From Rhizobium sp. SL86 (GTDB lineage: Bacteria > Pseudomonadota > Alphaproteobacteria > Rhizobiales > Rhizobiaceae), in NCBI RefSeq assembly GCF_026672545.1, contig NZ_JAPPRJ010000008.1:186001-250000 (forward strand): a stretch of DNA of 64,000 nt, written 5' to 3'. The position numbers and the translations under genes were made by a program. Under the pieces are notes generated by a model. It ran no database searches and was not told the origin of the DNA. It was given only the letters and a program-made list of their open reading frames with translations. Position 1 is the stretch's first letter. The number at the start of each line of letters is the position of its first letter. Below, piece by piece: positions 1-7,980 of this stretch.

Positions 1-69
1 CCATGTTATTTTCCTCCCACCCCCTCAACGTCCCTATGGCCGGGTTTTCCGCAACATCGACTGCTTTCA

Positions 70-894
70 CTAGTGCGTCGGCAGCGGCGCGTGCCCCACA
101 AAAACGATACGTCCCCCGACGTACAATTCACTAACTCTATCAGCGTCGAACGATTCATCAGGGTAGCCGGCCGCCGCATTGTCGGAAGTCAGATATAGTC
201 GGCCATCCAAACGCCACCGCGCGCGTTTGACGAGTACGCGTTCATTGACGTTGAAGTGGTAAATTCGACCGTCATCGACGATAACTTGCGATGCATCCCC
301 TATAAGCATGGCGCCATCTGGAATGGTGGGATGCATTGAATCGCCACGCGCCTCAAGCACATAACAGAAGTCCGGATTTGCCCCCAGATTGCGCAAGAAG
401 TTTCTCGCGAACGCCATTTCCCCAACCGGAGCTTCGCTTGAAGCGACCAAGCCGTTACCTGCAGATGCTCTTGCGTCGAACGTCGGCAGGTAAACTAACT
501 CCTGAGACTGTGCAATTTCCTTTGACGCACGACCTCCACTCGTGGAGCGATGATGCTCTCCCTGAAGCTCTTGCGGAATGACGCCAGAATAAAGGGATTG
601 AATGTCACGTGCCTCGTAAGAATCACCATGGTCCACGGTCACGTAACGCGAGTCACCCTCCGCCCCTAAAACCTGTTTTCCTTCGGCCAACTCTTCAAGA
701 GTCAGACCAATTGCACGCGCGATCTTGAGCGCATTCATGGCCGAGGGCGCGGAGCGCAGCGACACGTACTTGTTTAACGTGCCGACCGGGATGCCGGTCT
801 TTACCGACATCACACCAGATTTGCCGCCAGCCTGGATCGCGTCACGGACATGTTCCCGGAACAGCCGTTCGTGCTCATCCTCAATTTCGGTCAC
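70..894 (-). CDS. phage repressor, HTH plus S24 (LexA/CI-like) peptidase domain
   Basis: A 274-residue repressor. The N-terminal ~75 residues look like a helix-turn-helix (GIPVGTLNKYVS, then ALKIARAIGLTLEELAEGK). The C-terminal half is an S24 signal-peptidase-like domain with the nucleophile motif RGDSMHPTIPDG and a later VKRA lysine, as in LexA/CI-type repressors that cleave themselves under RecA. I chose the GTG at 894 because AGGAG lies 7 bases upstream. A longer frame reaches an ATG at 945, but that start sits inside the operator palindrome. The gene is divergent from the Ner-like gene, as expected of the c repressor that maintains lysogeny. Confidence 0.85.
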   Translation of the reverse strand: MTEIEDEHERLFREHVRDAIQAGGKSGVMSVKTGIPVGTLNKYVSLRSAPSAMNALKIARAIGLTLEELAEGKQVLGAEGDSRYVTVDHGDSYEARDIQSLYSGVIPQELQGEHHRSTSGGRASKEIAQSQELVYLPTFDARASAGNGLVASSEAPVGEMAFARNFLRNLGANPDFCYVLEARGDSMHPTIPDGAMLIGDASQVIVDDGRIYHFNVNERVLVKRARWRLDGRLYLTSDNAAAGYPDESFDADRVSELYVGGRIVFVGHAPLPTH

Positions 895-905
895 TATCGC
901 GCTCC

Positions 906-946
906 TATGCCCAATTGGGAATTGACGAAATTCCCAATTGGGCATA
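906..946. promoter_or_regulatory. candidate repressor operator: perfect 18-bp inverted repeat, 5-bp spacer
   Basis: Bases 906-923 and 929-946 are exact reverse complements separated by GACGA. Each arm contains its own 10-bp palindrome CCCAATTGGG, with centres 23 bp apart, about two helical turns. It lies between the start of the repressor (894) and the Ner-like gene (1045), where a lysis/lysogeny switch would sit. The structure is seen directly; its role as an operator is inferred. Confidence 0.7.
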
Positions 947-1044
947 TCTGTTTATTGCAGCCTGCTTCGGCAGGCCGCGATTGTCCAAAATCAACCGAAA
1001 GAAAGCGGGCGTTGCAGCACCCGCTTCCATCAGGAGTTAGTCGT

Positions 1045-1344
1045 ATGAGCAAAGCCATCGCCTGGACCTCGAAGAGGATCCTTTGCGAAATCCACGAACG
1101 CGGAATGACGCTCGAACAGCTCGCCCTTCGCAACGGCCGCAATCCCAGCTCTTTCCGCAATATCTGGACCCGTCCCAACAGCATCAACGAGGGCATCATT
1201 GCCGAGTTCATCGGCATCAGGCCTGAAGTGCTGTGGCCGAAACGCTATCCCAAGACCACCACTCGCATTTACGATAGCTTGAAATACGGACCGTTAGAAA
1301 GTCAAAAATCTAACTCTGCCTCTGACATGCAGGTGGCGGCATGA
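1045..1344 (+). CDS. Ner-like/Nlp-type DNA-binding protein
   Basis: A 99-residue protein whose first ~65 residues (MSKAIAWTSKRILCEIHERG, MTLEQLALRNGRNPSSFRNI, then IGIRPEVLWPKRYP) match the pattern of Mu Ner/Nlp helix-turn-helix proteins, which repress early transcription during lytic growth. The ATG at 1045 follows CAGGAG by 8 to 9 bases; a longer frame beginning at 850 runs through the operator and is less likely. The last four bases overlap the next gene (ATGA), suggesting translational coupling. It is divergent from the repressor across the palindromic operator. Confidence 0.75.
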   Translation: MSKAIAWTSKRILCEIHERGMTLEQLALRNGRNPSSFRNIWTRPNSINEGIIAEFIGIRPEVLWPKRYPKTTTRIYDSLKYGPLESQKSNSASDMQVAA

Positions 1345-2261
1345 CCGCGATCCTGTCAGCCAAGCGCCCCGCCTCAGACAGGAACGCTGCCGTTTCAATT
1401 CCGTTCTTTGACGACTTGCCGATTGCCGCCATTTCGGCCACCCAACGCCTTTATGACGAAGCCATCGCCCCAGGCTTCAGCGTGCCCGCCGCCTATTCCA
1501 CCTTCGTGTCACAGTTGAATTCCACGGGTGCCGATGCGCCGGCCCGAGCGCATTTTAAGCGCTGGATTGCCGGCGTGCAGGCGGGGCTGATCGAACGCCC
1601 GGTGCTTCCGGACGCACACATGGCGATCTCCGCGTCGGAGCAGAGCTATTTCGAGACCTTACCTGCTGCCGCCATGCCGGCTTTGTCGGAGCTCTGGGAC
1701 GAGGTTCAAGCCTCGACGGGTTCTAACGATGAGGATGCCGAGGACGAGAAGACATTCGATCTCTTCTTCGAGGCGATGCGGGCCATCGGTCATCGCGAGC
1801 CGCAATGGAAGCAATTCGTCGCCTATGCCGGGGCAGTTCGTGCGGGGCAGGTGGAGCGGCCAGCACGGCAGATCGATGTCACCGAGACCTTCATTGCGGA
1901 TGCGGAAACGATCGGCACCGAGCCACGCCAAAGCGTCGCGGCGGATGTCCTGACACAGCATCCTGAAACCGGAATGCCATCGCGGCCGGAAATCACGCGG
2001 CAGAAGATCCTCTCCGCCCTGATATCTGCGCCGCCTTTGTCGACTGCGGTCGTCAACAAAACAGAGATCCGACCGGCTCCTGCCATTCTCGCCATGCAGG
2101 CAGCAGCGGGGCGCCTTTTGGAAGAAAACATCATCCATTTGAGCCGGCAGATCGAGCAATCTGCGCGGGCGACGACCGCCCGCATGTTGCGGATGATGGC
2201 CGATGAAATGGAAGGCGCGAATGCTCCTCGCATGCCCTGCGGGCCGGCCCCTCAGTCCTGA
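1341..2261 (+). CDS. phage early protein with two internal repeats, function unknown
   Basis: A 306-residue protein that I cannot assign to a family. Residues ~22-87 and ~103-178 look like diverged copies of one module: each opens with F-x-x-LP-x-AA (FFDDLPIAAI, YFETLPAAAM), has L-x-DE about ten residues on, and closes with AG-x-(I/V)ERP (VQAGLIERP, VRAGQVERP). The second copy carries an acidic insertion (NDEDAEDEKT). The C-terminal ~60 residues are helical and rich in Ala, Arg and Met. Its ATGA overlap with the Ner-like gene places it in the early operon, where a transposition or replication accessory would lie. Confidence 0.6.
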   Translation: MTAILSAKRPASDRNAAVSIPFFDDLPIAAISATQRLYDEAIAPGFSVPAAYSTFVSQLNSTGADAPARAHFKRWIAGVQAGLIERPVLPDAHMAISASEQSYFETLPAAAMPALSELWDEVQASTGSNDEDAEDEKTFDLFFEAMRAIGHREPQWKQFVAYAGAVRAGQVERPARQIDVTETFIADAETIGTEPRQSVAADVLTQHPETGMPSRPEITRQKILSALISAPPLSTAVVNKTEIRPAPAILAMQAAAGRLLEENIIHLSRQIEQSARATTARMLRMMADEMEGANAPRMPCGPAPQS

Positions 2262-2388
2262 TAGCTCGAACTCGACCTTCAGACCTTCGCCTGCCGATCC
2301 GGTCTTGCGTCCGGCGGGAAATAGCGGGGTCGCCGTATACCCCTCGCGGCGGCTCCGCTGACCATCATTTTTGCATCACAGGTTCAGC

Positions 2389-3357
2389 ATGACCAAAACT
2401 AAGACGCCCACTATCTCTGATGTTGGCAACTCGGAAGCGCAAAGCGTACCCCTTGCCTGGATCGACATTCCCGAAAATCGCGCGCGTTCCTTTGATCCCG
2501 ATGAAGCCGCCGCTCTTGCGCCCGCTATTGCTGCCGCAGGCCTTATCCATCCCATTCGTGTTCGCATCATCGGCAACAGATATTGCCTGGTTGCTGGCCG
2601 AAAGCGGCTGGAAGCCATGCGGCTCCTGGGATGGGATGCCATCCCGATCACCATTTCCGCTGCGGACACCGACGACGAGGCCCGCCTTGAAGAGGTGATG
2701 GAAAACCTTGGCCGTTTTGATCTGACCAAGCTCGATCGCGCCCAGCATCTCTACGAACTGAAACAGGTTTATGAGCGGCTGCACCCGGAAAAAAAGCATG
2801 GAGGCGATCGTAAGTCGGAGATCAAAACGCAAAATTTGCGTCTTGATGCTGACGCTTCCGAAGTTTTGGGTTTTGCAGCAGCGACGGCGGAAAAGATCGG
2901 TCTATCGCGCCGGTCCATCGAACTCGCCGTCAAACTCTGGACCGACCTCACGCCCGATAGCCGCAAGCGTGCTGCCGGAAGCTGGCTCGCGGATCATCAA
3001 TCAGGCCTGAAAGAGCTGTCCGAACAATCGCCCGCTGATCAGGCGAAGGTCTTGGACATGGTGCTGGCCGATCCTCCCTCGGTCGCGACCATTTCCGAGG
3101 CTGTCATGCGGCTCGAAACCGGCATTGCCCTGACGCCAACCGAGAAGAAGATCATCAGCGTCAGCAAGGGCGTCCAGTCCTTGGCCAAACCAGTAGCCGC
3201 CGTGATTGGCGATCGATCTCGCATCGACGACCTTCAGGAAGGTATCGCCACCCTCAAGAAGTTCCTCGGCAGGCTGGAAGACCACGAGCTGGATAGCGTC
3301 ATCGTGGAGCACGAAGAGCGGATCATTGCGTCCCTGAAGCGTCGGGGACGCATCTGA
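2389..3357 (+). CDS. ParB/Srx N-terminal domain protein of Mu-like phage
   Basis: A 322-residue protein with a ParB-like N domain at residues ~15-110 (VPLAWIDIPENRAR, LAPAIAAAGLIHPIRVRI, LVAGRKRLEAMRLLGWDAIP) followed by a helical central region carrying GGDRKSE. ParB-like proteins of this type are common in the early region of alphaproteobacterial Mu-like phages. The ATG at 2389 is preferred to a TTG at 2371. The stop is two bases before the next gene. The 127 bases upstream show no gene. The exact role here (partition-like, regulatory or packaging) cannot be read from sequence. Confidence 0.75.
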   Translation: MTKTKTPTISDVGNSEAQSVPLAWIDIPENRARSFDPDEAAALAPAIAAAGLIHPIRVRIIGNRYCLVAGRKRLEAMRLLGWDAIPITISAADTDDEARLEEVMENLGRFDLTKLDRAQHLYELKQVYERLHPEKKHGGDRKSEIKTQNLRLDADASEVLGFAAATAEKIGLSRRSIELAVKLWTDLTPDSRKRAAGSWLADHQSGLKELSEQSPADQAKVLDMVLADPPSVATISEAVMRLETGIALTPTEKKIISVSKGVQSLAKPVAAVIGDRSRIDDLQEGIATLKKFLGRLEDHELDSVIVEHEERIIASLKRRGRI

Positions 3358-3359
3358 TC

Positions 3360-3734
3360 ATGAGCCGCCGCCGCGACCCCCTCACGAAAGATCTGTTTAC
3401 CTGGGAGCCGCCGAAAGTGGCCGTAGGCTACAGCCCCGACGTGGTCGGTCGCGGACGGCTGGATGCCAAGATTGCGAGGCTGATATCGCATGCTCTTCGC
3501 GATGCTCGCGAAGAGCAAGGCCTTAGCCGGGAGGCGGTGGCGCAACGGATCAGCGACTTCCTCGGCCGGAAGGTCTCAGCCGACATGCTCTACAAATGGA
3601 CGTCTGAAAGCTCGGAAGATCCCCGACTAACAGGCAGGCACCGATCCTTGTTCGGGCGCCGATCACGATCGATCTGGCTCCAGAGGCGCGCAAGGCCTGT
3701 CCGCCGCTTTCGTCCAAGCCCGACCGGGACATGA
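3360..3734 (+). pseudogene. early phage regulator, truncated by deletion
   Basis: The first ~88 residues form a credible protein: MSRRRDPLTKDLFTWEPPKV, then a helical, HTH-like segment (EEQGLSREAVAQRISDFLGR, VSADMLYKWTSESSEDPRL). After about base 3630 the reading becomes Arg/Ser-rich (RHRSLFGRRSRS) and ends out of frame over the next gene's remnant. The N-terminal part resembles small regulators that precede the transposase in rhizobial Mu-like phages. The simplest reading is a deletion that removed its C-terminus together with the transposase genes. Confidence 0.6.
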
Positions 3735-3853
3735 CGCAGGCCGAAGTTTTTAACGGCTGGGCGGGTGACCGTGCCGCCCGAAACATCTGCGAAGCGCGGC
3801 GGGCCGCTGCGGTCGCAGCCATCGACGCTGCCAATACGAAGGACCTTCCGTGA
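3632..3853 (+). pseudogene. C-terminal remnant of a phage lysis (outer spanin-like) protein
   Basis: Frame 2 is open across this stretch without a start of its own: it reads APITIDLAPEARKACPPL, then MTQAEVFNGWAGDRAARN, and ends ...AAIDAANTKDLP. This pattern (CPPL, then a helical tail ending in many Ala) resembles the C-terminal part of Rz1/Rz-type lysis proteins. The stop overlaps the GTG start of the next gene by four bases, as lysis genes often do. The upstream part is lost at the junction near 3630. The family assignment is tentative. Confidence 0.45.
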
Positions 3854-4104
3854 CTGAAATTCCGGGTTTCCCTGCCCTTATCGCCCAGAGGGTCGATAAT
3901 GCCCATACGCGGATCGACGGTGTCGAAGGGCGCGTTAGCCAGCTTGAGCTTTCGGAGGCGGTTGCTGCCGAGCGGGCCAAGAATATGCAGAACAGCCTTT
4001 CTCAGATCGAGGCGAACACGAGCCGCGTGGTGTGGCTTGTGGTGACGGGCCTTGTCGGTGCGCTGGTTGCCTTCGTCATCAAGGGAGGCCTCAATGTCCA
4101 ATGA
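3850..4104 (+). CDS. small membrane protein, XhlA/holin-accessory-like
   Basis: An 84-residue protein with an amphipathic, coiled-coil-like N-terminal half (RIDGVEGRVSQLELSEAVAA) and one membrane segment near the C-terminus (VVWLVVTGLVGALVAFVI). This layout resembles XhlA-type haemolysin/holin accessory proteins or small Mu-like membrane proteins. GTG start at 3850, overlapping the upstream stop; its end overlaps the next gene by 11 bases. It fits a lysis cassette. Confidence 0.6.
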   Translation: MTEIPGFPALIAQRVDNAHTRIDGVEGRVSQLELSEAVAAERAKNMQNSLSQIEANTSRVVWLVVTGLVGALVAFVIKGGLNVQ

Positions 4105-4669
4105 GCAGGACACCCGCCGCAAAGCGCGCTCCGATTACGTCTATCGCCGCATGACTGGTGCGACGATCTCCCTGGCGCTGAACATCTCCCAGGCGACATT
4201 CGGACGCTGGAAGAAGGCCGCCAAAGCCGCTGGCGATGATTGGGACCTCGCACGATCCGCCTCGATCATCGCAGGCGAAGGTATCGAAACCGTCGTTTCT
4301 TCCGTTGTCGAAGACTTCATGATCATGGCCCAGGCGCTGCTTGAGGAGATCAAGAATGGCGAGCTGACCATGGACCAGAAGGTGAAGCACCTGGTCGCGC
4401 TGGCGGATGCCATGACCAAGATGCCCAACTGGATCAATCATGGCCTCTGGATGCGTGCCCAGCGCATTGCCAAGGGGGACACGGCCAAAGCCCAGGCCGC
4501 CTTTGTGGCAGAGGCGGTGATGTTCGAGGGCGAGAAGCTGACCATCACCGATCTCGCCGAACTCGTGCCGGCCGGCGACGTGCTGCAGCTCATCGGCGAA
4601 GTGTTCGGGAAGGACGGCGGTGCTGAAACCGAAGACGGTGATGAGGGAAACGGCGTGACAGCCCATTGA
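4094..4669 (+). CDS. DUF1804-like phage DNA-binding protein
   Basis: A 191-residue protein. The N-terminal segment (RSDYVYRRMTGATISLALN, SQATFGRWKKAAKAAGDDWD) is an HTH like those of small terminase or DUF1804 proteins of Mu-like phages. The rest is helical, with LADAMTKMPNWINHGLWM and an acidic tail. The ATG at 4094 follows GGGAGGCC closely; a longer start at 4052 would run further into the upstream gene. In intact phages such a gene lies near the packaging genes; here no large terminase follows. Confidence 0.65.
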   Translation: MSNEQDTRRKARSDYVYRRMTGATISLALNISQATFGRWKKAAKAAGDDWDLARSASIIAGEGIETVVSSVVEDFMIMAQALLEEIKNGELTMDQKVKHLVALADAMTKMPNWINHGLWMRAQRIAKGDTAKAQAAFVAEAVMFEGEKLTITDLAELVPAGDVLQLIGEVFGKDGGAETEDGDEGNGVTAH

Positions 4670-4833
4670 GGCTGTCGGCGCCCGTCCAGCACCTGTTCAT
4701 GATCGAGCGGGGCTGGGATGCCGCCACGCTCGATGCCATGGCCGAAGATGAGTTCGGGTTCTGGTTTGATGAGGCGATTGCGCTGGAGGAGGCGAAGGCG
4801 GAGGCAGTTCGGGAGACAGCTGGCACGCGATAA
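4666..4833 (+). CDS. small phage protein, GpE-like or packaging-adjacent
   Basis: A 55-residue frame starting with TTG at 4666 (alternative ATG at 4699) and overlapping the upstream stop: HLFMIERGWDAATLDAMAED, then FGFWFDEAIALEEAKAEA. The pattern 'W-x-x-x-x-LDAM...E-x-x-FW' resembles short tail-assembly proteins of the P2 GpE type that precede the tape measure. Too short for firm assignment. The coupling with the preceding gene suggests it is real. Confidence 0.5.
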   Translation: MRLSAPVQHLFMIERGWDAATLDAMAEDEFGFWFDEAIALEEAKAEAVRETAGTR

Positions 4834-4914
4834 GTGGAACGCGCCAATAGCGGTTTCGGCTATTTGCCAATGGATGTCAGCTGGTTCTTGGCGTCCGCAT
4901 CTGCCTCAGCAGCG

Positions 4915-5715
4915 TTAAGTATTGGCAGTCCAAACTGAACTGCTAGCTTGCTCTGCATACGGACGCTTCCAGTTGATCGAGTAAACGGCCGACGCTTGCG
5001 GAGTCGCCGCGTCTGGATCGAAAAGAACGATGTTAGCTGCTCGAACGTGATCCTCGTGAGGGCGATCATTTTTCTCACGCCAGCCCGGCGACCAGAAAGA
5101 AGTGCGATACACTAACCCGTCAAAGCCGCTCTCCAAGAATGCTGAGGCAATTAGGTTGCAAGTTCTGTAGTGCAACTCCCGATCGCTGTCAGGCACACGA
5201 CGGGACACAAATTTGGCTGTTTGAGAAAGCAGCCACTTGTCACGATCTTCGTCGGTAGGTTCTTTGCTTAGAAAAACACCTAAAGGAGTTCCGAGCTTCA
5301 AGAGCTTGGCGAGTCTGATCGGCCGAACCGTTTGGAATGTTGCGACAGTGCAAGTGTCGGAAGACAATGCGCGAACCTCTGCTAAACAGACTTCCATGCT
5401 GGTGGAAAGGTAAAGAACTGGCTGGTTTGGAGGATTAAACCTGCCAAGAGAGGTTTTCTCCTTCGGCGGTGCCCCTAGGTCCTTACCCGCTAACGGACAA
5501 ATCTCAATCCGACCGGACTCGGGGTCGTCAAATACGATATAGTCATTTCGAGCTCGGAATGCCTTGAAACCCGTTTTTAGGGTCTCTTCATCTCCTGCCT
5601 TTGCAACGGCAGAAACTATCCGCTCAGCAGAATCACAAGCGGATCTTAGATCACTCTTGCCGCCACGGTTTATCGCAGCTTTCATTCTCTCAGGATCGTC
5701 TTTGAATGTTTCCAC
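4915..5715 (-). CDS. RES-domain protein, candidate NAD-degrading cargo gene
   Basis: A 266-residue protein on the strand opposite to the phage late genes. Residues 91-114 carry the RES signature (GRFNPPNQPVLYL then MEVCLAEVR), with the conserved Arg92, Tyr102 and Glu113 positions. Some RES proteins are NAD+ phosphorylase toxins paired with Xre/DUF2384 antitoxins; no such antitoxin lies upstream here. The N-terminal ~85 residues are an extra region beyond the minimal RES domain. Opposite strand, AT-richer flanks and position within a deleted prophage suggest cargo rather than a structural phage gene. Toxic or defensive function is inferred only. Confidence 0.7.
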   Translation of the reverse strand: METFKDDPERMKAAINRGGKSDLRSACDSAERIVSAVAKAGDEETLKTGFKAFRARNDYIVFDDPESGRIEICPLAGKDLGAPPKEKTSLGRFNPPNQPVLYLSTSMEVCLAEVRALSSDTCTVATFQTVRPIRLAKLLKLGTPLGVFLSKEPTDEDRDKWLLSQTAKFVSRRVPDSDRELHYRTCNLIASAFLESGFDGLVYRTSFWSPGWREKNDRPHEDHVRAANIVLFDPDAATPQASAVYSINWKRPYAEQASSSVWTANT

Positions 5716-5980
5716 GATTCGGAATTCCTTCTTCGCATTTAACTGTCTGGAGTCTGTATTGCGGACATTAGTTCAACTGTCAGAGGGTCTTGTTTCGTTA
5801 CATCTTTATCATTTGCTGTATGGTGACCACCATCCGCTTCGGGCTGAAAGGGACGTCAAATTCATCAGCGTGAGTGTCTTTCATTGATTCAGACTGACGC
5901 CAGCACGGACCTGACGTCCGCTCTTCCCCCTCCACACGCGCGCGTAATCTCCGCTCCACCACCGAGCCGGAGCCGCGCGC
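5716..5980. other. AT-rich intergenic segment upstream of the RES gene
   Basis: This 265-base stretch separates the RES gene from the tape-measure remnant. It is more AT-rich than its surroundings and must hold the RES promoter. A 28-codon minus-strand frame (5798-5887, beginning MKDTHADEFDVP) could be a leader peptide or the relic of a partner gene. I see no convincing protein. Confidence 0.4.
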
Positions 5981-6197
5981 ATGAAGTTCATGATGATATT
6001 CGAGGGGGTCGATCGAGCCACCAAGGTCATGCACAAGATCATGGCGGCCGAGAAAAAGGCCGCCGCCTCGGTGAAGGCTGGCGCCAAAGCCTCCGAACAA
6101 TCCAACAGCATGGCGACGCGTGCCGCCGAGAAGATGGCCGCTGCCTATGCCAAGGTAGCGTCAGGTGGACGAAAGGCGTTCAATGCCGTCGTGTCCG
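5981..6197 (+). pseudogene. tail tape-measure protein, N-terminal fragment
   Basis: The first ~72 residues read as the start of a Mu-like tape-measure protein: MKFMMIFEGVDRATKVMHKI, an Ala/Lys-rich helix, then RKAFNAVVSGAQ. GGAG lies 8 to 9 bases upstream of the ATG. Such proteins normally run for 700 residues or more. Here the frame meets baseplate-protein sequence at about 6197 in another frame, so nearly the whole gene is deleted. The longer open frame beyond this point is only the shadow of the baseplate gene. Confidence 0.7.
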
Positions 6198-7322
6198 GCG
6201 CCCAAGCGCACGATCGAAGAGCTTCGCGCGGCAGGCGCCCCGGACTTTTTCGAACGCAATCCTTCCGTTCTGAAGGCGCAATTCAAGGCGAAGTTCGAGG
6301 CCGTCTCCGGCCGCACGCTTTATCCGGCACAAACCGAAATGTTCCTGATCGAGGTCGCGGCCTATGCGCTTTCGCTGCTGAACGAGGCGGCCCAGAACGG
6401 CGTGCTGCAAAACACCATCGTGTTTTCCGAAGGACGGCATCTGGAAGAACGTGCCGCCAATGTCTCGACCTTCAAACTCCTGGCGCAACCGGCCGTGACC
6501 ACGCTGGAATTCCGGCTGTCTGCTGTGCGGCTGGTCGACACGGTGGTTCCAAACGGAACGCGCGTGGGTGCCGGCACGATCGTGACCTTCGCCACGGACG
6601 CCGATCTCACCATTCCATCGGGCATGCTTGCGGCCTCCGTTGCCGCAACGGCCGAGACGGCGGGAGCCACCTGGAACGGTCTCAGCATCGGCACGGTGAG
6701 CGACATTCTCGATCCCGTCGCCTTCGTCACCTCCGCCGCCAACACGACCGTGGTGTCCGGTGGCACCGATATCGAGGAGACCGAGCGGTTTCGGCTTCGC
6801 GCCGCCAATGCGCTGTTCACGATCGCCAAGGCCGGGCCGAAGAACGGCTATCGGGAACATGTAAAGGCGGTCAATCCGGAGATCGTCGATGTCGAGGTGA
6901 TCCGACCGGAGCCGGGTTATATCGACATCTATCCACTGATGAAGACGGGCCTACCTTCGGCAGAGCTGAAGGCCGACATTCTGGCCTATCTCGATCCGGA
7001 GACGCGTCGGCCGATGGGTGATCATGTCACCATCCACGATCCCGAGCCCGTTAGCTTCGATGGCGTTCTAACGGTGCGCGTCAGCGAGGCGGCGGCCGGT
7101 CAAAAGGCCTTGTTCGAAGAGGCGGCAGCGCTCGCCTTCCTTCCCTGGACGCAGGAACTCGGACCCCATGTGGCGCCGTCCGTCATCACAACGGCGGTCA
7201 AGGCACTGCCGCGTGTGGTGGATGCCGCGCTGGCGGGATTCGCCTTCACTAAGCTGGAACGCCACCAGTTCGCGACCCTCGGTAGCCTGACTGCCAACAT
7301 TGTGGTGGTTGCCGATGACTGA
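6183..7322 (+). CDS. baseplate J/gp47-like protein, N-terminally truncated
   Basis: A 379-residue baseplate J protein (P2 GpJ / Mu gp47 family), a structural part of contractile-tail baseplates. Recognisable segments are YPAQTEMFLIEVAAYALSLL, NEAAQNGVLQNTIVF, GTDIEETERFRLRAA, and GPKNGYREHVKAVNPEIVDV. The usual opening ends in LPAP-x-x-IEEL; here only PAPKRTIEELRAAGAP survives, joined to the tape-measure fragment. The ATG at 6183 is an accidental start (AAAGG lies upstream); a GTG at 6165 is the alternative. It overlaps the tail I gene by eight bases. Confidence 0.8.
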   Translation: MPSCPAPKRTIEELRAAGAPDFFERNPSVLKAQFKAKFEAVSGRTLYPAQTEMFLIEVAAYALSLLNEAAQNGVLQNTIVFSEGRHLEERAANVSTFKLLAQPAVTTLEFRLSAVRLVDTVVPNGTRVGAGTIVTFATDADLTIPSGMLAASVAATAETAGATWNGLSIGTVSDILDPVAFVTSAANTTVVSGGTDIEETERFRLRAANALFTIAKAGPKNGYREHVKAVNPEIVDVEVIRPEPGYIDIYPLMKTGLPSAELKADILAYLDPETRRPMGDHVTIHDPEPVSFDGVLTVRVSEAAAGQKALFEEAAALAFLPWTQELGPHVAPSVITTAVKALPRVVDAALAGFAFTKLERHQFATLGSLTANIVVVADD

Positions 7323-7977
7323 GCCAATGATTCCGCTCACATTGGTGCCACCCGGCATCAACGACCAGCGCGACCGTGATTTCGTCTCGGCATTGTCTGA
7401 GACGCTGTCCACCTTCCAGCCTTCGGCTCTCGTTATCCAGGACGCTTTGACCGCGCCAAGCGACCTTCTGCCCATCATGGTCGTCGAGGCGGGCTTGTCC
7501 GACTTCGTATCGGCCGACATGCGTGAAGACCTGCTCCGCGCCATGATCTCGGCCGCTCCCGAGATCCACGCGCTCAGCGGCCTGATCGCCGGCACACGCC
7601 GCGCCCTGGCGGCGCTGAATATCTCCATCCGCTGGACGCAGTGGTGGCAGGAGGTGCCGAAGGCGCACCATGACACCCACAAGGTCGTGCTGTTTCTGAA
7701 CGACACCATCATTCAAGGTCGTGCGCCGCTCGATCTAGAAAACCAGCGGGCAGCCGCCCGCGTGATTGCCGCTACCAAACGCTACAGCCAGGACATCGCG
7801 GTCCAGTACGGCGTGCGGGGTGACGGCGTCATTTATGCCGGCGCCTCCTCCAGGCGTGGTCGATCCGTTCGCATCAACGCGCCTCAGCTCGGCAACGCAC
7901 GCTTCCCTTTGTCTTCCTTTTTCGGCACGGCCACCCGCCATCTGCGCGTGGTCCGTATCAACGCTCGGGAAACCTGA
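7315..7977 (+). CDS. phage tail protein I (baseplate wedge, P2 GpI / Mu gp48-like)
   Basis: A 220-residue protein following baseplate J with an eight-base overlap, the conserved order in contractile-tail phages. Segments FVSADMREDLLRAMISAAPE, GTRRALAALNISIRWTQWWQ, and ISRRGRSVRINAPQLGNARF-like C-terminus fit the tail protein I family. It would link the baseplate to the tail fibre gene, which follows after three bases. Confidence 0.75.
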   Translation: MTEPMIPLTLVPPGINDQRDRDFVSALSETLSTFQPSALVIQDALTAPSDLLPIMVVEAGLSDFVSADMREDLLRAMISAAPEIHALSGLIAGTRRALAALNISIRWTQWWQEVPKAHHDTHKVVLFLNDTIIQGRAPLDLENQRAAARVIAATKRYSQDIAVQYGVRGDGVIYAGASSRRGRSVRINAPQLGNARFPLSSFFGTATRHLRVVRINARET

Positions 7978-7980
7978 TCC

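Noticed and set aside
5798-5887. 28-codon minus-strand frame upstream of the RES gene as an antitoxin
   Set aside because: Too short for an Xre/DUF2384 antitoxin and without an HTH; kept only as a possible leader peptide.
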